Of a stretch of 64,000 nucleotides of DNA, positions 25,392 through 34,100 are shown piece by piece. The DNA comes from Bog-113 sp965226755 (GTDB taxonomy: Bacteria; Acidobacteriota; Terriglobia; Bryobacterales; Bryobacteraceae), in the NCBI GenBank assembly GCA_965226755.1, contig CBDDDT010000003.1, forward strand, positions 558,001 to 622,000. The letters are read 5' to 3'. A program made the translations under genes and the position numbers. Within the stretch, counting starts at the first letter, position 1. Every line of letters begins with the position of its first letter. Below the pieces are notes generated by a model. That model worked only from the letters and a program-made list of their open reading frames with translations. It did no database searches and was not told where the DNA came from.

Positions 25392-27008
25392 CTATGTGAC
25401 GGAAAGCGGGCCCTGACCGAGAGCGAGAGCGGACGAGAACTCTTCGCGGCGGGTGATGCTGAGTTGCACGGCGGAATCGGTCGCCACCCAATACACAATG
25501 GCGCCAATGACGGCGGCGACCAACAGCAGCAGATAGAAGACGGATTGGCTGTGGAACACGTGGCCGCCCCAGAACGCGAGAGCGATGGGGAGCAGCGCGA
25601 GCGGGAGAATCAGCATCATCATCAGGCGTGAGCCGCGGCCGCCGCGGCCGCCCCTGGCTTTCTCGGGGTCGAGCGCGGAGGGCGAACGGACCGAAGTGTA
25701 GTTCCCCATGGCGAACAAATAAAGCAGCGCGACGGCGGTGACGGAGCAGGCTTCGAGGACGCCGCCCCAGCGGAACGGGAGCGGAAGGATCAGAAACACC
25801 AGAGTGATCAGCAGAAGCTCCAGAGCCTGTACGCAGGCGGCGGCGACGTTTTTGGCCGTGATCACGAGGCGGAAGGAAATGGGGGCGACGAAATAGAACT
25901 GGACCGCGTCGCGGTCATAGCCGAAGGCGTTCCAGAACGTGTAAGTGCCCATGAGCAGCAGGGAATAAAAACTGACCCAGGTGATGAAGTGATTCCTTAG
26001 AAAACCGCCCGCATTGCCGGGGGCGCCGCCACGGGGAAGAAGAATCAGGATGCCGAATGTGAAACCCATGATGAAGGCCTGCCGCGCGCCGGAGGAGCGG
26101 CTGAGCGAGCGCAGGTCTTTCTCCACCATGGCGGCGACGGGGTCGCGCAGAAAGCGGCCGGGCAGACGAAATAAGGGGTCGGACCAGACGGCGCTGCCGG
26201 TGCGCGGCGCGGCGGGCTCGCGTCCGGCAAAAGGGTCGGAGTGGATGGACCGGTAAAACTGCCATTCCCCGAAGCGGTAAGCGGCGGCGGTCCAGAGAAG
26301 GAGGATCGCGAGCCCAGCGGCGCCCGTTGAAGCGGTTTGCCAGAGCGCGACGCTGGCGGCGGCGCTCCAGGGCAGAACGCTTTGCAGCGGCAGAAAGGGA
26401 AGCGCGCGCTGCCAGTGAACACCGGAGTACACGAAGAAACGGGGAGTCAAACAGAGGAGCAGGAAAATGAGCCCGGTGATTTCCTTGATGCGCTTGCGCT
26501 GGAAGAAGCGTTCGATCAGGCTGCGCAGACCGGCGGCGATGAGAACGTTGAGCAGGACGAACGGAACGAGCGCGATGAGAATCCGCGGGATGGCCGCGGG
26601 ACCGCCGACCAGAGGATTGAGCGCCAGGCCGGCTCCGACGCCCGCGAGCACCAGCAACATCTCCATCACGTTCAGGACGCGCAAGAGAACCTCGACAATG
26701 AACAGCTTCCGGACTGGGATGGGATAGGCGAGCAGTTTCTGGAGATCGAGCGAGGCGCCGGTGCTGACCGTGAGGATCGGGGCCAGTTGCCAGTAAGCGG
26801 CGACGACGAGGAGAGCGACGGCGAGGGTGGACGCGAGCTTCGCGGGATTGTCCGCGGTAGCGAAAATGAAAGCCGCGCCGACGGCGGCCAGGGTGAAGAC
26901 GACGTAGAAGAGAAGCGAAGGGATGGCGGAGATCCACGCGGCGGGGTCGCGCAGGAAGGAAAACCCGCGCATGCTGAGGATCTGGGCGCGGAGGATGGCG
27001 CGAATCAT
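25392..27008 (-). CDS. ABC-2 type transporter permease
   Basis: A 538-residue integral membrane protein with about twelve hydrophobic segments (for example LLFYVVFTLAAVGAAFIFA, FVLLNVLIAAGLRSL, LLVAAVIGAIVYWVA). It is partner of the ABC ATPase that ends 19 bases upstream. This large-permease form with an ATPase of the CcmA/NatA class usually acts as an exporter; the substrate is unknown. ATG at 27008. Confidence 0.85.
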   Translation of the reverse strand: MIRAILRAQILSMRGFSFLRDPAAWISAIPSLLFYVVFTLAAVGAAFIFATADNPAKLASTLAVALLVVAAYWQLAPILTVSTGASLDLQKLLAYPIPVRKLFIVEVLLRVLNVMEMLLVLAGVGAGLALNPLVGGPAAIPRILIALVPFVLLNVLIAAGLRSLIERFFQRKRIKEITGLIFLLLCLTPRFFVYSGVHWQRALPFLPLQSVLPWSAAASVALWQTASTGAAGLAILLLWTAAAYRFGEWQFYRSIHSDPFAGREPAAPRTGSAVWSDPLFRLPGRFLRDPVAAMVEKDLRSLSRSSGARQAFIMGFTFGILILLPRGGAPGNAGGFLRNHFITWVSFYSLLLMGTYTFWNAFGYDRDAVQFYFVAPISFRLVITAKNVAAACVQALELLLITLVFLILPLPFRWGGVLEACSVTAVALLYLFAMGNYTSVRSPSALDPEKARGGRGGRGSRLMMMLILPLALLPIALAFWGGHVFHSQSVFYLLLLVAAVIGAIVYWVATDSAVQLSITRREEFSSALALGQGPLSVT

Positions 27009-27027
27009 ATGTGCTCGCTGATCTGGG

Positions 27028-27789
27028 TCACAGCCAGTCCAGATGGGCCGGCTGACGGTTCACGCCGACGATGCGGACGAAGGCTTCTTCGAGCGATTCG
27101 CCCTCGGCGCGCATATCCGCGGTCGCTCCCTGACGGACGATGCGGCCGTCGCTGATGATGGCGACGTGATCACAGAGGCGCTCGACGACTTCGAGCATAT
27201 GGGAGGTGAGGAAGACGGTGGCGCCCTGGCGAATCTGATCGAGAAGAATGTCTTTCATGAGGCGCGCGCCGACCGCATCGACGCCTTCAAAGGGCTCGTC
27301 CAGGAGAAAGAGCTGCGGCCGGTGAATCAGGGCGGCGGCCATGGCGACGCGCTTGCGCATGCCTTTGGAATACTCGGCGATCATCTTCTTCGGCTCGGCG
27401 CGCAGTTCGAACAGGTCGAGCAGTTCCTGAGCGCGGTCGCGGGCAAGTTTGCGGTCGAGCGCATACATGCGGCCGACGAATTCAAGGTATTCGAAGCCGC
27501 TCAGGCGGTCGAACAGGAGCGCTTCGTCAGGCACGAGGCCGATGCGTTTTTTGATTTCGAGTTCTTGTTCGGGCATGCGGAAACCGAGGATTTCGATGGT
27601 TCCGGCGCTGGGCGGCGCGAGACCGGTGAGCATGCGGATAGTGGTGGACTTCCCCGCCCCGTTAGGACCGAGAAAGCCGAAGAAACTTCCGCGGGGGACT
27701 TCGAGCGTGAGGCCATCGACGGCGGCTTTGGTTTCGTAGACCTTGCGAAGGTCGCGGATGGAGATGGCCGGCGCGAGAGGGTCGCTCAT
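27028..27789 (-). CDS. ABC-2 type transporter ATP-binding protein
   Basis: A 253-residue ATPase with Walker A GPNGAGKSTTIRML, Q-loop region GLVPDEALLF, signature YSKGMRKRVAMAAAL, Walker B LFLLDEPFEGVD and switch His in TSHMLEVVERL. The CcmA/NatA class pairs with the permease next door, whose gene starts 19 bases after this stop. ATG at 27789. The 182-bp gap to the next gene holds no gene I can support. Confidence 0.95.
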   Translation of the reverse strand: MSDPLAPAISIRDLRKVYETKAAVDGLTLEVPRGSFFGFLGPNGAGKSTTIRMLTGLAPPSAGTIEILGFRMPEQELEIKKRIGLVPDEALLFDRLSGFEYLEFVGRMYALDRKLARDRAQELLDLFELRAEPKKMIAEYSKGMRKRVAMAAALIHRPQLFLLDEPFEGVDAVGARLMKDILLDQIRQGATVFLTSHMLEVVERLCDHVAIISDGRIVRQGATADMRAEGESLEEAFVRIVGVNRQPAHLDWL

Positions 27790-27971
27790 GGAAGTTTCAT
27801 CGTAGCGGACGGGTGGCGGCTGTTCGAAGAAGGATGAGCGGGGCTGGCGTTAGTGAGGCGGCAGCGGCATAATGAGGCGATGATCTCCTCATCCAAGATG
27901 AAGGCGGTACGTTGAATAGCGTCCGCCATCGTTCTACCGGTTCGTCGATCGACTGAGACATTGCGAATTTC

Positions 27972-28809
27972 TCAGGAAAAGATCTGCCCCCATCCGTAAG
28001 CACAGAGTTCCCGCACCATCTCCGGTGTTAACTTCCGGCCTGTGGAGATGCGGGCGGCCTCGCGGATTGTGTCATCGATGTCGCGAAAATGCTTCTCGGC
28101 GGCACGTTCGATCAGACGAGCCTCCTTTGCGTGCAGCCCAGGCCGCACCTTTGACGTCCATTGCTCGCGGATCGCGGCGAGATTGCCGCCAAATGTCTCG
28201 ACCGTGTCGTGGATATAAAGGATGTCCTTGGCACGCCTGTCACGATCACGCTTGTCGTGAATCAGAATCTTTTGGACAAGGAAAGCCGCCGGGTTGGGAA
28301 CGAGGGTGGGCCGCACGCTCGCGATGGGATAGCCGGCCCCCGGGGCGATCATCACGTCCCAGGGATTGGCGAGCAGCAGTTCGAGATGGCGGAGCTTCTG
28401 GACGGACACGCCGGAGATGCGCGTCGTCAGGTCGCGCCTGCCTCCGCGCTTGACTTCGCTGCCCTCAAGCGAGGTCAGAAACTCCGCGTAAAAACTGCTG
28501 TCTCCGCTCTCGACCCGGTAGTGCGCGGCTGGGGGCCGCGTGTCGCCCATCCGTTCTTCGCGAAAGTTCCTCGCGAGCAGCCGCTCGCGAATCTGCTCGC
28601 CCGCGGCAGGCACCCGCGGCAGGCAAATGAAGCGGGACGGCGATGTCGGTGTCGAGGGTTCCCAGAGGCTCGTAGTCGAGCGGCTGCGCAAGAGGGTGCA
28701 ACCGGTAGAGGCGGTGCGCCCAACCGCCGATGACGACGACGTTGTCGAGCCACGGGTCGAGAGCTTCGATCAAGCGGGAGAAAAACTCGGCATCGGATCG
28801 GCCCGCCAT
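27972..28809 (-). pseudogene. AbiEii-like nucleotidyltransferase, frameshifted by a 13-bp tandem duplication
   Basis: The start (ATG 28809) gives MAGRSDAEFFSRLIEALDPW, then the NTase glycine motif VVIGGWAHR (Gly-Gly-Trp 28-30) and the metal-binding LDTDIAV (Asp53, Asp55). Near residue 65 the frame breaks. The rest of the protein (EQIRERLLARNFREERMGDT to the TAG at 27972) is in another frame. Removing one copy of the 13-bp repeat at 28600-28625 restores a continuous 274-residue protein. Known AbiEii-type toxins transfer nucleotides to tRNA or other targets and pair with an AbiEi-type antitoxin, as here. As read, the toxin is inactive or phase-off. The ATG shares one base with the partner's stop (TAATG). 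Confidence 0.8.
28600..28625. repeat. Perfect 13-bp tandem duplication
   Basis: CCCGCGGCAGGCA occurs twice in direct succession (28600-28612 and 28613-28625). The extra copy adds 13 bases (+1 frame) to the nucleotidyltransferase gene and fully accounts for its frameshift. With one copy the join reads L-H-L-P-A-A-G-E-Q-I-R-E-R without a stop. Confidence 0.95.
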
Positions 28810-30005
28810 TACCGCCTCTCCTTGAAAATCGGCGCAAGGATGCGCCGGCGGATTTCTTCGGCCTGTGCCTTGCCGCGGGCCGGATGGGAGCTGACGTCGA
28901 GCCAAACTTGCAGGATGTCGGCCACCGGGACACCGCCGCGGACGACTGCGGCACGGAAGATGGACTCCCGGGAGGCGGGGATGCGCACGTAAACATCTGG
29001 TCGTTGTCCCGCGCCCTCCGTGGAAAGCCCCATGCGGCTGAGGATGTCCCGGTCCAGCCTTTCGAGATAGAAGTACGGCGGAACGCCGTGCAAGAAACCG
29101 AATCCCAGAGATTCGGCGGCGGCGAAGAGCCCAAGGCAAGCCCGCGGCGCCGATTCGTTCTTCACGACGGGCTGAATGTGATAGGAGTGAAGCGCCACCG
29201 GCAGCTGGCGCTCGGTTTTGACCGGGACGATCCAGCGCAGAGGCAGCTCAGGTGCGCCGCGCAGATGCGCGGCCTGCCAGCGGCGCAAGAGTTCCTTTCG
29301 GCGCACCAGGCGCAACGGTTCTTCACCCTCATCAAGAAAGCCTTCCTGCCGCAATCGGCGCACGAAGCGGAAGGCGCTCATGACGGAAACGCCGGCCGAG
29401 GCAGCAAGCTCCGAAGCGTTGCGGTTTTCCTTCCTCGGCGCGCGAAGAAGGTCTGGGGGAAGCAGGGGCGCGAGCAGGACCTTGAGCATCCACTGGCTGA
29501 GGTCGGAGAAGAGATACGCCGACTCGGGCGGCGGCAGCGTTTGCCGAAATGCCCGGCGGGGAGGAGCGGCATTGAGCATTTCGAGGCCGGGCCCGGCGAA
29601 GTGCCGGAAGCCTTCGCGGTCGAAGATGCCGATCGCCTCATCAGGCGCGAACTGGGCCAGAGATCCTAGCAGGTTGTTGGCGGTCCTCGGCGAGATCGCC
29701 GGCGCCGCAACGACGGCGAGCGGCGCCGCGGATTTTGGATATGCGCCGGCATAAGCCCGAGCTTGCAGGATGGCCTGCGAGAGCAGAGGAAGGAGGCGGT
29801 CCGGCCGGCCCTCTGAGGCGGCCTTGAGCTCGACAATGTAACGCTCTGGGCCGCGCGCGACAACAAGATCCGCTCGCTTCCCGGCGAACGAATGCTCTTT
29901 CTTCACCCGCCAGCCGTGCTGACGGAAGAGACCGGCGAGCAGATCGAGGTAATCGCGCTCTCTACGCGAATCGGGGGAGCTTGGTTTGGTAAGCGGGGAG
30001 GACAT
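28809..30005 (-). CDS. AbiEi-like antitoxin with N-terminal PD-(D/E)xK-like domain and winged helix
   Basis: A 398-residue protein. The first 110 residues show a restriction-endonuclease-like pattern: FRQHGWRVKKEHSF, Asp46 in KRADLVVA, and YIVELKAAS with Glu59-x-Lys61. Near 190-220 a winged helix-turn-helix is visible (NASELAASAGVSVMSAFRFV). The C-terminal half has ADILQVWLDVSSHPARGKAQ, the end pattern of AbiEi/type IV antitoxin-like proteins. It precedes and overlaps the nucleotidyltransferase by one base. The nuclease-like part may be a degenerate DNA-binding module rather than an active enzyme. ATG start at 30005. Confidence 0.72.
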   Translation of the reverse strand: MSSPLTKPSSPDSRRERDYLDLLAGLFRQHGWRVKKEHSFAGKRADLVVARGPERYIVELKAASEGRPDRLLPLLSQAILQARAYAGAYPKSAAPLAVVAAPAISPRTANNLLGSLAQFAPDEAIGIFDREGFRHFAGPGLEMLNAAPPRRAFRQTLPPPESAYLFSDLSQWMLKVLLAPLLPPDLLRAPRKENRNASELAASAGVSVMSAFRFVRRLRQEGFLDEGEEPLRLVRRKELLRRWQAAHLRGAPELPLRWIVPVKTERQLPVALHSYHIQPVVKNESAPRACLGLFAAAESLGFGFLHGVPPYFYLERLDRDILSRMGLSTEGAGQRPDVYVRIPASRESIFRAAVVRGGVPVADILQVWLDVSSHPARGKAQAEEIRRRILAPIFKERR

Positions 30006-30509
30006 AGAGTTATCCGGGCCACGTTGATTATCTTAGCCGTGATATTTATCATGGTCGTGATAGCCGCAGTAGTCAAGATTGAGTCTCAATCCCCGCCCTC
30101 GTTCTGATGGCTGCCGTCGGCGTTGTCGTGATTTTAATCTGGCGCATTCGCCGGGACCCGCGCCGGCTCATTGAGGGCGTGGGGGTGCTTGGCGTCGTAG
30201 GGAGATCTATCGTGCCTCGTGTTGCTCCTGCCCGAACTTCCGATGCGCCGGTCGAGAGTTTTTGTTTTGGCGGGGATTAATTGCTGGCTCACGGCTCTTA
30301 GGGCTCCCCCTGATATTCAGCAAGAACCGGCTAGCTTTGGTGCTTGCCGCGGTCGGCTACTGTGCACTCAGATTGGGGATCGCTGGTCTATTCTGGATCG
30401 CTAAATACGCGTGAGACGACGACACTCGCCTTGGATGTTTGTCGCCAGCGCACTGAAGCGATCTCACGCTTTCCAGCAACATCGTCGAGCCGCCCGGTAT
30501 ACTCATCCA
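30006..30509. other. Non-coding gap upstream of the DUF1175 operon
   Basis: Only weak short open frames are present. A stretch near 30107-30170 could encode a single membrane helix (MAAVGVVVILIWRI) followed by unrelated sequence; I treat it as non-coding or a relic. TATACT at 30498-30503 stands 6 bases before the chosen GTG and could be a -10 box. Confidence 0.35.
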
Positions 30510-31166
30510 GTGCTCCTCGTTCAGACGGTCGCGTCAATGCTCTTGGCAGTTACTGCGCCGGCCGCGGCGCCAGGACATTTTCACCTCGACTCCCAGGCCG
30601 ATCGCAAAGCCTTTCGCCGGTGGTTCACGCTGCTTGCCGAGTCCCGCTATTATTCGGAACGATCCATGCCTGAGATAACTGACTGCGCGGCGTTGGTGCG
30701 GTGGTCGTTCCGCGAGGCGCTTGTTACGCATGACAGCTCCTGGGCGAGACAGATCCATTTGCAGGTGCTGCCGGCCATGCCTTCCGTCCGGCACATCCCG
30801 CACGATCCCCGGCTCTTTCGCGTGCGCGACTCCGACTTCGGACAGTTCGCGGACGCCGATACTTTGCGCCGGTACAATAGCTATTTCATATCGAGGGACG
30901 TCGGAGCGGCGCAGCCGGGCGACCTGCTCTTTTATCGCCAATTCGATAGAAAGTTACCTGCGCACGTGATGATCTGGGTCGGCGCCAGTCAACTTGAACC
31001 CTCCTCAACTCATTGGGTTGTCTATCATACCGGCCCGTCCGGCGAGATTCGGAAGGTCGATATAAATGGATTGCTGCGACACCCGGCGCCGGAGTGGCGT
31101 CCCGTCGCTGGAAACGCCAACTTCCTAGGCGTCTATCGCCTAAATATCCTGCGGGATTCCGAATGA
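30510..31166 (+). CDS. DUF1175 (YfaT-like) exported protein
   Basis: About 218 residues. The N-terminus is a signal peptide (LLVQTVASMLLAVTAPAAAP). The mature protein has CAALVRWSFREAL, a GDLLFYRQ segment and AHVMIWVG with a later HTGPSGEIRKVD, the NlpC-like Cys...His arrangement of DUF1175. The family partner in E. coli is YfaT, encoded with the alpha-2-macroglobulin YfaS, and the same order is kept here. The start is uncertain: GTG 30510, GTG 30411 and ATG 30537 are in frame; 30510 gives the best signal peptide. The ATGA overlap with the next gene indicates one operon. Confidence 0.82.
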   Translation: MLLVQTVASMLLAVTAPAAAPGHFHLDSQADRKAFRRWFTLLAESRYYSERSMPEITDCAALVRWSFREALVTHDSSWARQIHLQVLPAMPSVRHIPHDPRLFRVRDSDFGQFADADTLRRYNSYFISRDVGAAQPGDLLFYRQFDRKLPAHVMIWVGASQLEPSSTHWVVYHTGPSGEIRKVDINGLLRHPAPEWRPVAGNANFLGVYRLNILRDSE

Positions 31167-34100
31167 GGCCGCTCCTTCTGGCGCTCGCGATCTTGGCGGC
31201 GGCGCCTCTCGTCGCCCAGGACGACGAACAGCCATTCTTCTCCGTGTCCAGTTCGCGAACATGGACGTCAAAAGATAAACCTTCCGTCCAAATTAGTTCG
31301 TGGAATGTCGACACACTCGAATTCCGGCTTTACCGCATACAGGACCCGGTGCAATTCTTCTCGCAGCTGAAGGACTTACATCAGTTCGGCGGCCGCGAAG
31401 GCAAGCCTCACAAGCAGACGCTGCTGGAACGGTTTCACGACTGGAAAGACGAAGGCCGGTTTGCCTACCGTTCCCTGATTCGCGATCAATTCGACGAGCA
31501 GGCCCACGCGCGCGTCAGTAAACTGCTGGACCGCCGCCGCGCCGCGCAAGCCAACCGGCGCATTACGCACTTCACGCCCTTGCCCCTGCTGAATCCCCAG
31601 CGGGTGGTTTCGGTGTGGAAGGAATACATGCCGAAACGGGGCGGCTGGTCTTACGAGCCGGTGCACTTCGACAATCCGGGAAAGGGCATATTTCTGCTCG
31701 AAGCCGCCGATCGCGACCTCCGCGCGTACACCATAGTCGTGGTTAGCGATATCGCAATGATCACCAAAGTAGCCCCCGGCCGGCTTGTTACCTACGTTGC
31801 GGACAGGCAGACTGGCGCTCCTGTGGCGGAAACTTCCGTCACTGCGTTGAATCGTCAACAGACGGTCGCGCAACTTACGGGGAACGCTGATGGAATCGCT
31901 TCGGCGCCGCTGGTTTTGAAGGATGCGGAGAACATCGTCGTTCTGGCCCGGCGTGACTCCGATTGGGCTGTCGAATCGCCTTTCGGATTCAACTTCCGCG
32001 AGGAAGTCGCCGCGTCTTGGACAGGCCTCATCTACACGGATCGTCCGGTTTACCGCCCCGGCCATCCGGTCAACTTCAAGGCCGTTCTGCGCACATTGAA
32101 GGGTCTTTCGTATCTCGTTCCCAGCGGCGCAATCGACCTGAGGGTTCAAGATCCCGATGGAAACGACGTCTTCCGAAAAAAGGCAGTTCCGCTATCACAA
32201 TTCGGCACGGCGTGGAGTAACTTCACGCTCCGCCCGGACGCCGCGCTCGGCTACTACTCGGTGATCGCAGAGGCGCCCAACATGCGGGCGGTATCCGGAG
32301 GATTTCAGGTCGAAGAATATAAGAAGCCGGAGTATGAAGTCCGCGTCGCGATCAAGACGCCCCGAGTGCTGGAAGGGGATCCGATTCGCGCCTCCATTGA
32401 TGCGCGCTATTACTTCGGTGAACCGGTGGCTAATGCGAAAGTGACTTGGGTCGCTCATCGCGCGCCTTACTACTCACCCGTTTTCTGGCGTGATGACGAC
32501 GAGGAAGGCGAACCCGTCCAGGATGATCAAACAGGCGGCGGCGATGAAATGAAGGAGCAGACCGCGAAACTCGATTCCAACGGGCATCTGGACATTACCG
32601 TTCCTACGGCGCTGGGCAGGGATGATTTCAGCTATCGTATCGAGGCGCGCGTGACGGACGAAGGGAGCCGCGAGATCGCCGGCTCCGCGGCCGCCATCGC
32701 GACCCGCGGGAGTTTCGTGCTGAATATTGAGCCCGATCGTTATGGCTACGCTCCCGGCCAGCAGGCCCGCTTCCACATTCAGGCCCGCGATTACGAAGGG
32801 AATCCTGTGGCCACCCGAGCCACCGTCGACTTACTCCAATGGAACTGGCGCGATACCGCAAAGCCGGCGCGGGTAGCGACTATAGACGGCACTACGGATT
32901 CGACGGGCGACGGAACCGTCTCGCTCACGATCCCACGCAACTATCCGTCGTTGTCAGCACGCGTTACGGCAACTACGCCCGAGGGCCGCACGGTCACGGC
33001 AAACGTTTATCTCTGGGTGTCAGCGGGCAATTCAGAAGATCTCCTGAACGGTCAGGATATTCAGATTCTTCCGGACCAGAAAACCTACAAGCCTGGCGAT
33101 ATCGCCCGGATCATGATCGTCAGCCAGACTCGTCTGAATCATGTACTGGTCAGCGTCGAGGGCCGTAACATCGATGTTCCGCAAATCTTGCATCCCGGGG
33201 CCAAATCCTTCGCCGTCGATATACCGGTCAAGGCTGAGTACGCCCCGAATTTCTTTGTCAGCGCCTGTTCCCTCCTAAACGGCGAGATGCACCAGGGCGT
33301 GAAGCGCATTTCCGTGCCTGCCACAGACCGCAAGCTCGAAATTGAGGTTCAGCCGTCGAAGGACCAATACAAGCCAGGTGAGACCGCGCGGTACAACGTA
33401 TCCGCGAAAGATAGCGCGGGTCGTCCGGCAGCCGCGGAAGTGAGCCTGGGCGTTGTGGACGAAGCGATCTATTCGATCCAGCCGGATCGCACGCTCGATA
33501 TGACGCGCGTCTTTTACGGCGACGTGAACAACGACGTTAATACCGACAGTTCGCTCACTTACTTCTTCAGCGGCGCCGCCGGCCTGCGCCGCATGCAATT
33601 AGCCTCTCTGCGTCCGCCCACCGCGCTTGCCGCGCTCAAACCGGAGCGCCTGGTGCAACCTAAGATCCGTAAGGCCTTCCCGGATACGGCATTCTGGCTG
33701 GCCAACCTCACTACCGACGCCGCGGGGCACGGGGTCGCGCAATTCGATTTCCCGGATTCGCTAACCACCTGGCGGGCCACGGCACGCGCCATTACGGAAG
33801 ATACGAAGGTTGGAAGCGCCGTACAAAAGACCATCGTCCGTAAGAATCTGATGGTGCGATTGGTCGCTCCACGGTTCCTCACCCAAGGCGACGAAGTGGT
33901 TATCTCGGCCATCGTTCACAACTATCTGAAGACCGCCAAGACGGCGCGCGTCTCGCTGGATCTGCAAGGCCTCGATGTGATTGAAGGCTCGCAGCAGGAT
34001 GTCTCCATCCCCAGCTCCGGCGACGCCAAGGTTGACTGGCGTGTGCATCCGCGCGCCGTCGAGGCGGTCACGATCACTGCCAAGGCGCTCACCGATGAAG

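Noticed and set aside
28580..28640. Programmed ribosomal frameshift in the nucleotidyltransferase
   Set aside because: There is no slippery heptamer, and a perfect 13-bp tandem duplication explains the shift completely.
30107..30280. A small membrane-protein gene upstream of DUF1175
   Set aside because: Only one hydrophobic stretch followed by unrelated sequence, no ribosome site, no recognisable family.
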